Shown here: one piece after another, positions 24,357 through 31,481 of the stretch
Position numbering within the stretch: position 1 is the stretch's first letter
How the letters are laid out: each line of letters opens with the position of its first letter
From: Acidobacteriota bacterium
GTDB taxonomy: Bacteria > Acidobacteriota > Terriglobia > Bryobacterales > Bryobacteraceae
Direction of reading: 5' to 3'
Length of the DNA: 41,625 nucleotides
Assembly (NCBI GenBank): GCA_023436715.1
Contig: JAEZIJ010000050.1
Span: forward strand, 1-41,625
Made by a program: the position numbers and the translations under genes
The notes under the pieces: model-generated
Database searches by the model: none
What the model was told of the DNA's origin: nothing
The model's input: only the letters and a program-made list of their open reading frames with translations

Positions 24357-26447
24357 ATGGCTGCGTCCGCTCCACAACCCGCACATAGCATTGCTCCGGG
24401 GCATCCGCATCCCTTGGGCGCCACGCCTGGCCCAGAGGGCGTCAACTTCTCCCTGTTCTCCGGAGGCGCAACGGGCGTTGAACTGCTGCTGTTCGACAGT
24501 CACGACAGCCCGCAGCCGTATCAGACGGTCGCTCTCGACCCCGCCGAAAACAAGACGTTCAACTTCTGGCACGTCTTCGTAAACGGGCTTAAACCCGGCG
24601 CGCACTATGCCTATCGCGTAGACGGCCCGAACGACCCCGACGCGGGACACCGCTTCAACCGGAACAAGGTCCTCATCGATCCGTACGCGCGCGGAAACAC
24701 GAATTCCTTGTGGAGCCGCCCAGACGCGTGTACGCCGCTCGATAACGCCGCTACCTCGATGCGATCCGTAGTCATCGACCCTTCGGCTTACGACTGGGAG
24801 GGCGACAAACCGCTCAGCCGCCCGATGGAAGACACCATCATTTACGAGATGCACGTGCGAGGGTTTACCGCCTCGGAAACCTCAGGCGTCGAGCACCCCG
24901 GCACTTTCCACGGCGTGATCGAGAAGATTCCCTATCTGAAGGAACTCGGCGTGACCGCCGTCGAGTTGATGCCCGTTTTCGATTTCGACGAAACGGACGT
25001 GCTGCGCCGGGTGAACAGCCATCCCCTGCGGAACTACTGGGGCTACAGCACGCTCGGTTTCTTCGCCCCGCAATCGGCTTATTGCGTCAGCCCGGAGAGC
25101 GGCCGCCACCTCGACGAGTTCCGCGACATGGTCAAGGCTCTGCACAAAGCCGGCATCGAAGTCATCCTGGACGTTGTATTCAACCACACGGACGAAGGGA
25201 ACCACCTCGGCCCGGTCTTCTCGTTCAAGGGGATCGACAACCGCGTCTACTACTACCTGGTTCCCGAGGACGAGCGCTACTACCGCGATTACACCGGATG
25301 CGGCAACACGTTCAACTGCAACCATCCGATTGCGCAGAAGCTCATCGTGGAATCGCTCCGCTACTGGGTGAAGCATGCGCACGTGGACGGGTTCCGCTTC
25401 GACGAAGGCTCCGTGATGGCGCGCGACGAGAATGGCGCGCCAATCGAGCACCCGCCCGTGGTCTGGCAGATCGAACTCGACGAGGAACTCGCGGATACCA
25501 AGGTCATCGCCGAGGCCTGGGATGCCGCCGGACTCTATCAGATCGGGCACTTCCCCGGAGACCGCTGGGCGGAGTGGAACGGGCGCTACCGCGACGACGT
25601 GCGCCGGTTCGTGCGGGGTGAGGCGGGCCTTGTGGGAGCGCTGGCCACGCGGATCGCAGGCAGTTCGGACCTCTATCAGACGCATGGAGAAATGCCGGTC
25701 AACAGCATCAATTTCGTAACCTGCCATGACGGCTTTACGTTGAACGATCTGGTTTCCTACAGCGTGAAACACAACGACGCCAACGGCGAGGGCAACCGCG
25801 ACGGCATCGACGAAAACCTGAGCTGGAGCTACGGCGCCGAGGGCGCCACGGACGATCCCGACATCGACGCGGTGCGGCTGCGGCAGATCAGGAATTTCGC
25901 CACCATCCTGATGCTCTCGCGGGGCGTGCCGATGATGCTGGCCGGCGACGAGGTCCGCCGCACCCAGCGCGGAAACAACAACGCATACTGCCAGGACAAC
26001 CAGTTGAGCTGGTTCGATTGGGACCTGGTGCAAAAGAACTCGGGCCTGCTGCGGTACTGGAAGCGCATCATTGAATTCCGGAAACGGCATGCGGCGTTAC
26101 GAAAGAACGCGTTCTTCACCGGCGTCCTCAATGACCGCGGCATGCGTGACGTCACCTGGCACGGTTGCCGCCTCAATGCGCCCGGATGGGACGATCCCGA
26201 AGCGCGCGTGCTCGCCTTCACGCTGGCCGGCTTCAACGGTGATCCCGATATACACGTCATGATGAACATGTATTGGGAGGCGCTCGACTTCGAACTCCCA
26301 CTCACCGCGGGGCGCTCCTGGTTCGTCGCCGCCGACACTTCCCAGGACTGCCCCAACGACATCGCAGACCCCGGCGACGAGTTCCAGTACTTCGGCGAAA
26401 CGTACGCCGTGAAGGGCCGCAGCATTGTGGTGCTCGTTTCGAAATAG
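24357..26447 (+). CDS. glgX: Glycogen debranching enzyme GlgX (GH13 isoamylase type)
   Basis: GlgX cleaves alpha-1,6 branches of glycogen limit dextrin in the cytoplasm. The 696-residue product has an N-terminal CBM48-like domain (about 15-100, LGATPGPEGVNFSLFSGGA), a GH13 barrel and a C-terminal sandwich. The four GH13 blocks are intact: VILDVVFNHTDEGN, HVDGFRFDEGS (nucleophile Asp349), KVIAEAWDAAG (acid Glu386) and FVTCHDGFTLNDLVSY (Asp458). The length is usual for GlgX. The start codon follows GGAGGC at good spacing, and no signal peptide is present. No glgA, glgB, glgC or glgP gene is in the window, so its glycogen partners are elsewhere or the enzyme acts on stored or imported alpha-glucan. 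Confidence 0.95.
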   Translation: MAASAPQPAHSIAPGHPHPLGATPGPEGVNFSLFSGGATGVELLLFDSHDSPQPYQTVALDPAENKTFNFWHVFVNGLKPGAHYAYRVDGPNDPDAGHRFNRNKVLIDPYARGNTNSLWSRPDACTPLDNAATSMRSVVIDPSAYDWEGDKPLSRPMEDTIIYEMHVRGFTASETSGVEHPGTFHGVIEKIPYLKELGVTAVELMPVFDFDETDVLRRVNSHPLRNYWGYSTLGFFAPQSAYCVSPESGRHLDEFRDMVKALHKAGIEVILDVVFNHTDEGNHLGPVFSFKGIDNRVYYYLVPEDERYYRDYTGCGNTFNCNHPIAQKLIVESLRYWVKHAHVDGFRFDEGSVMARDENGAPIEHPPVVWQIELDEELADTKVIAEAWDAAGLYQIGHFPGDRWAEWNGRYRDDVRRFVRGEAGLVGALATRIAGSSDLYQTHGEMPVNSINFVTCHDGFTLNDLVSYSVKHNDANGEGNRDGIDENLSWSYGAEGATDDPDIDAVRLRQIRNFATILMLSRGVPMMLAGDEVRRTQRGNNNAYCQDNQLSWFDWDLVQKNSGLLRYWKRIIEFRKRHAALRKNAFFTGVLNDRGMRDVTWHGCRLNAPGWDDPEARVLAFTLAGFNGDPDIHVMMNMYWEALDFELPLTAGRSWFVAADTSQDCPNDIADPGDEFQYFGETYAVKGRSIVVLVSK

Positions 26448-26463
26448 CGGGGCTCCGAGCCGC

Positions 26464-26481
26464 GACCGCAAGGAAGCGGTC
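26464..26481. terminator. Hairpin between convergent glgX and GH clan-A genes
   Basis: GACCGC and GCGGTC form a 6-bp stem around AAGGAA, followed by TTGCCCTTT. A smaller GGCTC/GAGCC hairpin lies just upstream. The place between two stop codons supports a shared terminator; the stem is short. Confidence 0.45.
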
Positions 26482-26502
26482 TTGCCCTTTGAAACGACGT
26501 AC

Positions 26503-27900
26503 TCAGCGCGCGGCGATCCGTACCGCCACGTCTTGCGAGTAGGGCGGAGGCGCGAGCGTCGCCTGACCTCCTCGGTGGACCAGTGACTCGCGCTTATCAA
26601 ACGCTCCAGTGGTCGTGTTGTACCAACTTACGTCGTACGACCCCGCCGGGAGGTCGAGACTAAGCGTGCAGTCCCGCCGCGTGCCGTCCACCTGATATTT
26701 AGGCTTCGCGTCTTTCACCTCCCGCCCATGGTGAAGATAGATCGCATAAGCTTTGCCGGGCTGCGCGAGCACGCGGGCTGACGCACCTTCGGGGACTCCG
26801 CTTGCGATGACATCCGGGCGGGGCGCCATTCTCACGTAATCGAAACCGTCCAGAAATTCGCGCAGGTACCTCAGTTGCTTTCTGAGCGCAGGGCTCCCGC
26901 CGCCGGGTTGCCCGAGCGGGGAGGCGAACGTGCCGTCTTCGTGGCCCGCGGTGAATGAGTAATCCAGATTGTTGTACAGGGCGCCGCCGGCCATTATGAA
27001 GTCCCATCCCTGGATGCGATAGGTTGCATCCTCCACTCCGTCAAAGCCCGTTTCGTTCATCCCGATCGCCTTGCCGAGCGCGTAGTTCAGGCCAACGCTC
27101 CCGGGAGGCCGGGAGTAGTGAAAATTGAACAGGGAGACAAGCGGGTCCGGATTCTCGATCTTCGTTGAGCCGTTCGCGATATTCTGCGAGATGAGCACGC
27201 GCGCGTCCGTCTCATGTATCACTCGCGCGATGTGCCGCTGCCACTCGAGCGTCACGCCGCCGAAGTAGGGCTCGTTCGCGATTTCATAGTAGACGTTGTC
27301 AAAACCGCGCAACTCCCCCGCGATCTTCCGGACCATGGCGTCCTGGATGGCTACGAGGCGAGCGTCCTTCAGCGTAAGCGCCTCCGTGCGCTTCACCTCG
27401 CCGATGCCGTTCACATTGTTCCGCGCGTTCAGCGGATTCACGTCCCAGAGCGCGTCTTCATACAGCGGGCAGAACAGGTTCATCTCGACGACGATGCCGC
27501 GCTTTGAAGCTTGCGCGACAAAATCGCGTAAGCGTTTGAAGTACGCGCCATCCCACCTGGTGAGATCGAACTTATCGATCCCTCTCCGCGGCCACGGGCA
27601 GATGAACCGCTCCGGCCTCGGCGCCAGAGTATTCGACGCAATGTGAAACGAACCCGGCACTTCCCGGTAGGACCCGCTGAACGTCCGGGTCAGGTTCAGT
27701 TTATCGGCGGCGAGCGTATCGAGGTACTTCACATAATCGAAGTCCAGGTTCAGCACGGCCCCGTAATGCTCGCCCGATGTGATGAGGACCGCCGGCCTGC
27801 CCCGGAACAGAAAGTAATGCGGGTTGTCCGGGTGCAGCCGGATGGGTTCGGCCGCGTGGGCGCACACACAAGCCGCGAGCAAAACCAGGGCAGGTTTCAT
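26503..27900 (-). CDS. Secreted GH clan-A (GH5-like/DUF4038-type) hydrolase
   Basis: The ATG at 27900 gives a signal peptide (MKPALVLLAACVCAHAAEP). Cys11 follows L-A-A, so lipoprotein processing is possible, but a normal cleavage after AHA is equally likely. The 465-residue enzyme opens with the strand HPDNPHYFLFRGRPAVLITSG seen in cellulase-like and DUF4038-type proteins. Glu210 in YYEIANEPYFGG is the likely acid/base (the N-E-P motif) and Glu283 in GMNETGFDG the likely nucleophile. A C-terminal beta domain starts near residue 370. The substrate cannot be named. The start overlaps the nitroreductase stop (ATGA on the minus strand), so the two are co-translated. Confidence 0.82.
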   Translation of the reverse strand: MKPALVLLAACVCAHAAEPIRLHPDNPHYFLFRGRPAVLITSGEHYGAVLNLDFDYVKYLDTLAADKLNLTRTFSGSYREVPGSFHIASNTLAPRPERFICPWPRRGIDKFDLTRWDGAYFKRLRDFVAQASKRGIVVEMNLFCPLYEDALWDVNPLNARNNVNGIGEVKRTEALTLKDARLVAIQDAMVRKIAGELRGFDNVYYEIANEPYFGGVTLEWQRHIARVIHETDARVLISQNIANGSTKIENPDPLVSLFNFHYSRPPGSVGLNYALGKAIGMNETGFDGVEDATYRIQGWDFIMAGGALYNNLDYSFTAGHEDGTFASPLGQPGGGSPALRKQLRYLREFLDGFDYVRMAPRPDVIASGVPEGASARVLAQPGKAYAIYLHHGREVKDAKPKYQVDGTRRDCTLSLDLPAGSYDVSWYNTTTGAFDKRESLVHRGGQATLAPPPYSQDVAVRIAAR

Positions 27901-28412
27901 ACCCTGTGGACGAGATCTTCGAGCGGGCGGCGTTCCTTGATCTCCGGTTCCCCCTCCGTGTATCCGAGCGTCAAAATCGCCACGGGAATCATGTCTTCCG
28001 CGGCGCCTACAACTTCGCGCACGGCATCGGGATCGAAGGAGCCCACCCATACCGTCCCTACTCCCTGGGCTGTGGCCGCCAACTGGGCGTAGGCGCACGC
28101 GATCGTGGCGTCCTGAAGCGAATAGAGCGCACGGCCACGCTCGCCGAACCGTTCATAGTTGCGCTCGGGGTTTGCGCAGAAAACCAGCGAAACCGGCGCG
28201 GCCAGCACGAAACCCTGCGCGCACGCCGCCTTCGCAAGCGCGGCGCGGTGCTTCACTTTCGTGACCACGAAGATTTCATAGGCCTGCATGTTCGCCGCGG
28301 AGGGCGCTCTGTTCGCCGCCTCGACGATGCAGTCGACTTTCTCGGTCTCCAAAGCCTTCGAAGTATAGTTGCGCATCGAGTGACGTTGCTCGATGACGTT
28401 GAAAAAATCCAT
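27897..28412 (-). CDS. Nitroreductase family FMN oxidoreductase
   Basis: This 171-residue cytoplasmic protein follows the nitroreductase pattern: FFNVIEQRHSMRNYTSKAL at the N-terminus (Arg and Ser that contact FMN phosphate), ANRAPSAANMQAYEIFVV, and TVWVGSFDPDAVREVVG with IPVAILTLGYTEGEP near the end. These enzymes reduce nitro groups, quinones or flavins with NAD(P)H, and the natural substrate is usually unknown. The ATG at 28412 is preferred because GGAG lies 6 bp upstream; a longer start adds 13 unsupported residues. It overlaps the following hydrolase gene by 4 bp. Confidence 0.9.
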   Translation of the reverse strand: MDFFNVIEQRHSMRNYTSKALETEKVDCIVEAANRAPSAANMQAYEIFVVTKVKHRAALAKAACAQGFVLAAPVSLVFCANPERNYERFGERGRALYSLQDATIACAYAQLAATAQGVGTVWVGSFDPDAVREVVGAAEDMIPVAILTLGYTEGEPEIKERRPLEDLVHRV

Positions 28413-28690
28413 GAGAATCTCCAGGTTTCCGGATAAACGGCCCTGAAACAAGTTTACCGCAGCCCGATGATCTGCCCGGAGTCGTCAACATCCATCTTCA
28501 CCGACTGAGGTACTTTGCCGAGGCCCGGTGCCAGAAGCATGTTACGACCGTTGAAGCGTCAACGTCGATCCGCCTGGCGTTCGAGTGATGGATGTGCGAA
28601 TCGACCATCGCGGTCAGGAGATTGTGCGCCGAGATCCGACCGCGATCATACAGCAGCATCGGATCTATAACACCACTTTCCGGTGGGTCA
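28413..28690. other. Spacer with no recognised gene
   Basis: This 278-bp stretch separates the nitroreductase start from the stop of the unknown minus-strand gene at 28691. Open frames exist on both strands, including a minus frame that overlaps the neighbouring gene, but none has a ribosome binding site or recognisable content. The GGAG used by the nitroreductase is at 28418-28421. Confidence 0.4.
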
Positions 28691-29323
28691 TTACTCAGGA
28701 AACAAGCGGCGGCCTGCGTCCGGTGGAAACCAACGCTCGAAGAACTGAAGGCGCGTCCGCAGCCACTCAGGCGGGAGGTATTCCGGCCCGATGCGTACCG
28801 TGACATCGTGCCAGAGTGCGTGGACGTACTCGGCCAGTGTGCCCGCGAACGCAGCGCCCGCGTACCGAAGCAGGCGCCGCGAACTCCGGGCAAGCGTGCG
28901 GCTCGCGAGCAGCCGCCGCTTCTCCTCGAACGCTTCCTCGTCGATTTCGCCTCCGACCTGCGCGTCGAATTCGGCTTCGAGCACCTTCAACCATGCGGCC
29001 CTCTGTTCCGGCGACGCTACATCCCAGATCGCCTGCCCGAAACACAGCAGCAATTCCAGCGCGGCATCGTGAGGTTCAACATCCTCCGTCGCCAGTTCGA
29101 TATTCAGATTCTCCCCGCTGCGGGTCCAGCGTGAAGTGGCGTCCGGAAGACTGCGGACTAAAAAAACGCGACACGTGCCGAGCCGGGATGCCAGGCTCTG
29201 CGGGACGGCACCGAGAGCCGGGAGAACAGAGTCCCGCACCGTTGCCTCTGCGGAGCCCGAGTAGTCCGTCAATTCGGCCCAGGTCACCATATAGGCACGC
29301 GTAAGTCGGCTGCCCGGCGGCAC
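28691..29323 (-). CDS. Hypothetical protein, unknown function
   Basis: This 210-residue frame starts with GTG at 29323; an ATG at 29290 (MVTWAELTDYSGSAE) would give 199 residues, and neither has a clear ribosome site. The product looks soluble. Its first half contains LPALGAVPQSLASRLG and a strand-rich part, then a helical part rich in Glu, Arg and Ala (EEAFEEKRRLLASRTLARSSRRLLRY with YVHALWHDVTVRIG). The composition is like a real protein and third-position GC fits its neighbours. I do not recognise the family. It is divergent from the small basic protein at 29431. Confidence 0.6.
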   Translation of the reverse strand: MPPGSRLTRAYMVTWAELTDYSGSAEATVRDSVLPALGAVPQSLASRLGTCRVFLVRSLPDATSRWTRSGENLNIELATEDVEPHDAALELLLCFGQAIWDVASPEQRAAWLKVLEAEFDAQVGGEIDEEAFEEKRRLLASRTLARSSRRLLRYAGAAFAGTLAEYVHALWHDVTVRIGPEYLPPEWLRTRLQFFERWFPPDAGRRLFPE

Positions 29324-29365
29324 TAACTACCGAGAATAGTACCACCACTACCGTAAGATATTGGA

Positions 29366-29371
29366 TATAAT
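29366..29371 (+). promoter_or_regulatory. Possible -10 element for the small basic protein
   Basis: A perfect TATAAT lies 59 bp before the start codon in an AT-rich stretch that stands out from the GC-rich surroundings. No clear -35 box is found upstream. Confidence 0.35.
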
Positions 29372-29430
29372 CAACTGAACTCTGATTTAAGCTGGACTGA
29401 AAAATTATTTAAGCGAAGGAGACCTCTCGA

Positions 29431-29685
29431 ATGCCCCGTGGGACACAGATCGACCCCGGAATATTGCAGGCGGCTCTGGAAGGCCTCGAACACCGGTTAG
29501 CCGAAACAAACGAGAAGATAGCTGAGGTAAAGAAGCTGCTCCGAACCGGCGTTTCCGCCGCACCACCCGCAAAACAGACTGACGAGCGCCGTCCGAGAAA
29601 GAAGATGAGCGCTGCCGCCCGCAAGCGGATAGCAGAAGCACAGAAGAAGCGATGGGCGGAGTTCCGCGCGAAGTCGGCGCGGTAG
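29431..29685 (+). CDS. Small basic, coiled-coil protein with C-terminal SAAARKRIAEAQKKRWA motif
   Basis: This 84-residue protein has an N-terminal helix likely to form a coiled coil (LQAALEGLEHRLAETNEKIAEV), a short Pro/Ala linker, and a very basic tail with RRPRKK then SAAARKRIAEAQKKRWAEF. That tail is seen, from memory, at the C-terminus of many short acidobacterial proteins, and resembles H-NS-like or other non-specific DNA-binding tails. A nucleoid or DNA-binding role is inferred from charge and layout. GGAG precedes the ATG at good spacing, and a TATAAT-like box lies at 29366-29371. Confidence 0.7.
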   Translation: MPRGTQIDPGILQAALEGLEHRLAETNEKIAEVKKLLRTGVSAAPPAKQTDERRPRKKMSAAARKRIAEAQKKRWAEFRAKSAR

Positions 29686-29686
29686 G

Positions 29687-29749
29687 GCTGCAAGCTGCGG
29701 CCGTGAAGCTGATTGGAATAGCCGCAGTTTGCCTGCTGCAAGCTGCGGC
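29687..29749. repeat. Direct repeat pair with hairpin
   Basis: GCTGCAAGCTGCGGC occurs at 29687 and 29735. GCCGCAGTTTGC (29721-29732) pairs with the second copy, GCAAGCTGCGGC (29738-29749), in a 12-bp stem with one G-T wobble and a 5-base loop. It begins just after the stop of the small basic protein and may act as its terminator. Confidence 0.5.
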
Positions 29750-29924
29750 TCATGAACGCGCAGCCCCGGCGCCCGCGGTTCAGTAACTGCCGAAGTAGGA
29801 AAATCTTGCCGTATTCCCCGCCCGGCTTTCTCCCTGAGGTCTCATAAGTTCCTGCCGTTGCGGCGGTTTTACCGCTGCTCGGCGTTGGCTATCGGATTGC
29901 TGCGATAAGGCCTTCGGAGGGACT

Positions 29925-30773
29925 ATGGGAAAGCTATTCGTAGTGGCAGTAGCAGCTTTGTTTACCTTGACGTCGAGCGGGTGGGCCGACGTCGTAGTGC
30001 TGCGCAATGGAACTTACGACACAGGAAGGGTTGTTTCCACTCAGGGTACGACACTCACTTTCCAGAGTGATACGGGCCAGATGCGCACGTATGACATGAG
30101 CAACGTGCAGTCGCTCCAATTCCAGCCGGAACAGGGCAACCAATACGCGGCACAGCAGGGGCCATACGGTCCGTACCAGACTCAGGGCCAGGCGGCGGTT
30201 CAGGGGCAGTATCCGACGATTCCGGCAGGCGCCCAAATCACTGTGCGCACGAATGAGCCAATCAACGTCGCGACCAACGCCAGTGCCGGCACTTCGAGCA
30301 ACGCGCCGGGGGCGGTTGTCGGCAAGGCGTACTCTGCCGTCGTATCTCAGGCCATCTTCGGACAATCAGGGAACACTATCGTCCCGGCCGGTTCGCCGGC
30401 GGAGTTGGTGGTCAGGCAGGTCCAGAGCGGCGGAACGTTTGGAACGCCGGAAGTGGCACTGGACCTTCAAAGCATCACTGTTAACGGTCAAAGATATCTC
30501 GTGACCTCCGGGCCGATCACGCAGCAGGGCTCACAGGGTCTGGGTGCCAACCGCCGCACAGCCACGTTCGTCGGCGGCGGCGCGGGAGTCGGCACGCTGC
30601 TTGGCGCGCTCGCCGGGGGCGGAAAGGGAGCAGCCATCGGTGCGGCGGCCGGCGCGGCCGCGGGAGCCGGAACTCAGGTCTTGACACGCGGACACGACGT
30701 CAAAGTGCCCGCGGAAACCCAACTCACCTTCCAGACCGGCCAACCTGTCCAACTCCTGCCTCAAACCAGGTGA
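29925..30773 (+). CDS. Secreted protein with glycine-zipper C-terminal segment
   Basis: This 282-residue product has a signal peptide (MGKLFVVAVAALFTLTSSGWA). Residues 22-68 are a short domain (DVVVLRNGTYDTGRVVSTQG) like those that follow signal peptides in other acidobacterial exported proteins. A Gln/Gly/Tyr-rich linker follows (70-95), then a beta-rich domain (100-205, IPAGAQITVRTNEPINVA). A glycine-zipper stretch spans about 215-250 (GAGVGTLLGALAGGGKGAAIG), which may insert into or lie on a membrane, before the final strand VPAETQLTFQTGQPV. Function is unknown; an envelope role is inferred. GGAGG lies just before the ATG. Confidence 0.8.
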   Translation: MGKLFVVAVAALFTLTSSGWADVVVLRNGTYDTGRVVSTQGTTLTFQSDTGQMRTYDMSNVQSLQFQPEQGNQYAAQQGPYGPYQTQGQAAVQGQYPTIPAGAQITVRTNEPINVATNASAGTSSNAPGAVVGKAYSAVVSQAIFGQSGNTIVPAGSPAELVVRQVQSGGTFGTPEVALDLQSITVNGQRYLVTSGPITQQGSQGLGANRRTATFVGGGAGVGTLLGALAGGGKGAAIGAAAGAAAGAGTQVLTRGHDVKVPAETQLTFQTGQPVQLLPQTR

Positions 30774-30820
30774 CGCAGTTTGTGTCCAGCGGCTCCGGCC
30801 CATAGGCCACGCACAGACAG

Positions 30821-30990
30821 GGGCTAAAGCCCGAGCTTTCTCATGGTGTCGGGAGGGCGCAGCTTTGCCCCTGGGTCAGCGGCAGGCAGGGGCTGAAGCC
30901 CGTGGCTTGGCAAGGGCTTACGGCACGGCTGAAGCCGTGCCCTGATGCAAGGCCCAAGCCACGGCCTTCCACTTGCCTGAAGCCGTGCTG
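30821..30990. repeat. Cluster of GGCT-GA-AGCC palindromic repeats
   Basis: At least three perfect hairpins share one design: GGGCT-AA-AGCCC (30821-30832), GGGCT-GA-AGCCC (30890-30901) and GGCACGGCT-GA-AGCCGTGCC (30922-30941). A fourth half-copy lies near 30975. These look like REP/BIME-type elements, which are often placed between convergent genes, as here between the glycine-zipper gene and the zinc-finger gene. They may mark transcript ends or be mobilised by a RAYT-like protein encoded elsewhere. Confidence 0.7.
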
Positions 30991-30999
30991 AGACCTCGG

Positions 31000-31398
31000 T
31001 CAAGCCCGCCCACAGTGCCGTGTGCAGCGGTGTGCGGGGTACATCTCAGCGAAGGAACGCCGCAGAAAGCGGAACGCCTCGCGCAACGAAGGGAATGTCC
31101 CCGTGCCTTCAAGATTGCAGCCCCGGAACCGGGCCTCCCACACACGTTCCTGCAACCGAGTCGCCTCCAGCGTCACCGTTCCATCCGCCGTATCGTGATT
31201 AAACGCCACGTAATCGAGTAGTCCGTCGGCGTCCGCGATGCCTTGGACAAAAGCATCCAACTCGGAGAGCCGGTCCTGGCACTCCTCGCAAATCAAGATG
31301 TGCTCCTCCAACCGCGTCAACGCCGTGCCGCGAAGCCGGCCCAAGGCATACTCCTCCAGAGCTTCCTCGGTGGCGTGTTCCTTACGAGGTTTCGCCAC
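31000..31398 (-). CDS. Zinc-finger anti-sigma-like protein
   Basis: The GTG at 31398 is chosen because GGAGG lies 4 bp upstream. The 132-residue product starts with a helix (HATEEALEEYALGRL) and a zinc-binding anti-sigma motif HILICEECQDRL (H-x3-C-x2-C), as in ZAS-type anti-sigma factors. No membrane segment follows, so this would be a soluble member. The C-terminal half (EATRLQERVWEARFRGCNLEG, SLREAFRFLRRSF) is not recognised. No ECF sigma factor lies beside it, so its partner is unknown. It is divergent from the hybrid kinase with about 80 bp between starts, so shared regulation is possible. Confidence 0.7.
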   Translation of the reverse strand: MAKPRKEHATEEALEEYALGRLRGTALTRLEEHILICEECQDRLSELDAFVQGIADADGLLDYVAFNHDTADGTVTLEATRLQERVWEARFRGCNLEGTGTFPSLREAFRFLRRSFAEMYPAHRCTRHCGRA

Positions 31399-31481
31399 AA
31401 GTCCTCCACCCAAACATATCGCCCATCTTGTGTAGCTGGTGTATACTTTTTTCTTCCGAGGCAGGCCCGGGGATCGAGCGT

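Noticed and set aside
28498..28893. Minus-strand frame ending in the spacer after the unknown gene
   Set aside because: It overlaps the better 210-residue frame by about 200 bp and has no ribosome site or known motif.
31442..31447. TATACT as promoter of the hybrid kinase
   Set aside because: A -10-like hexamer exists, but the nearest TTG box is only 8 bp away, too close for a promoter.
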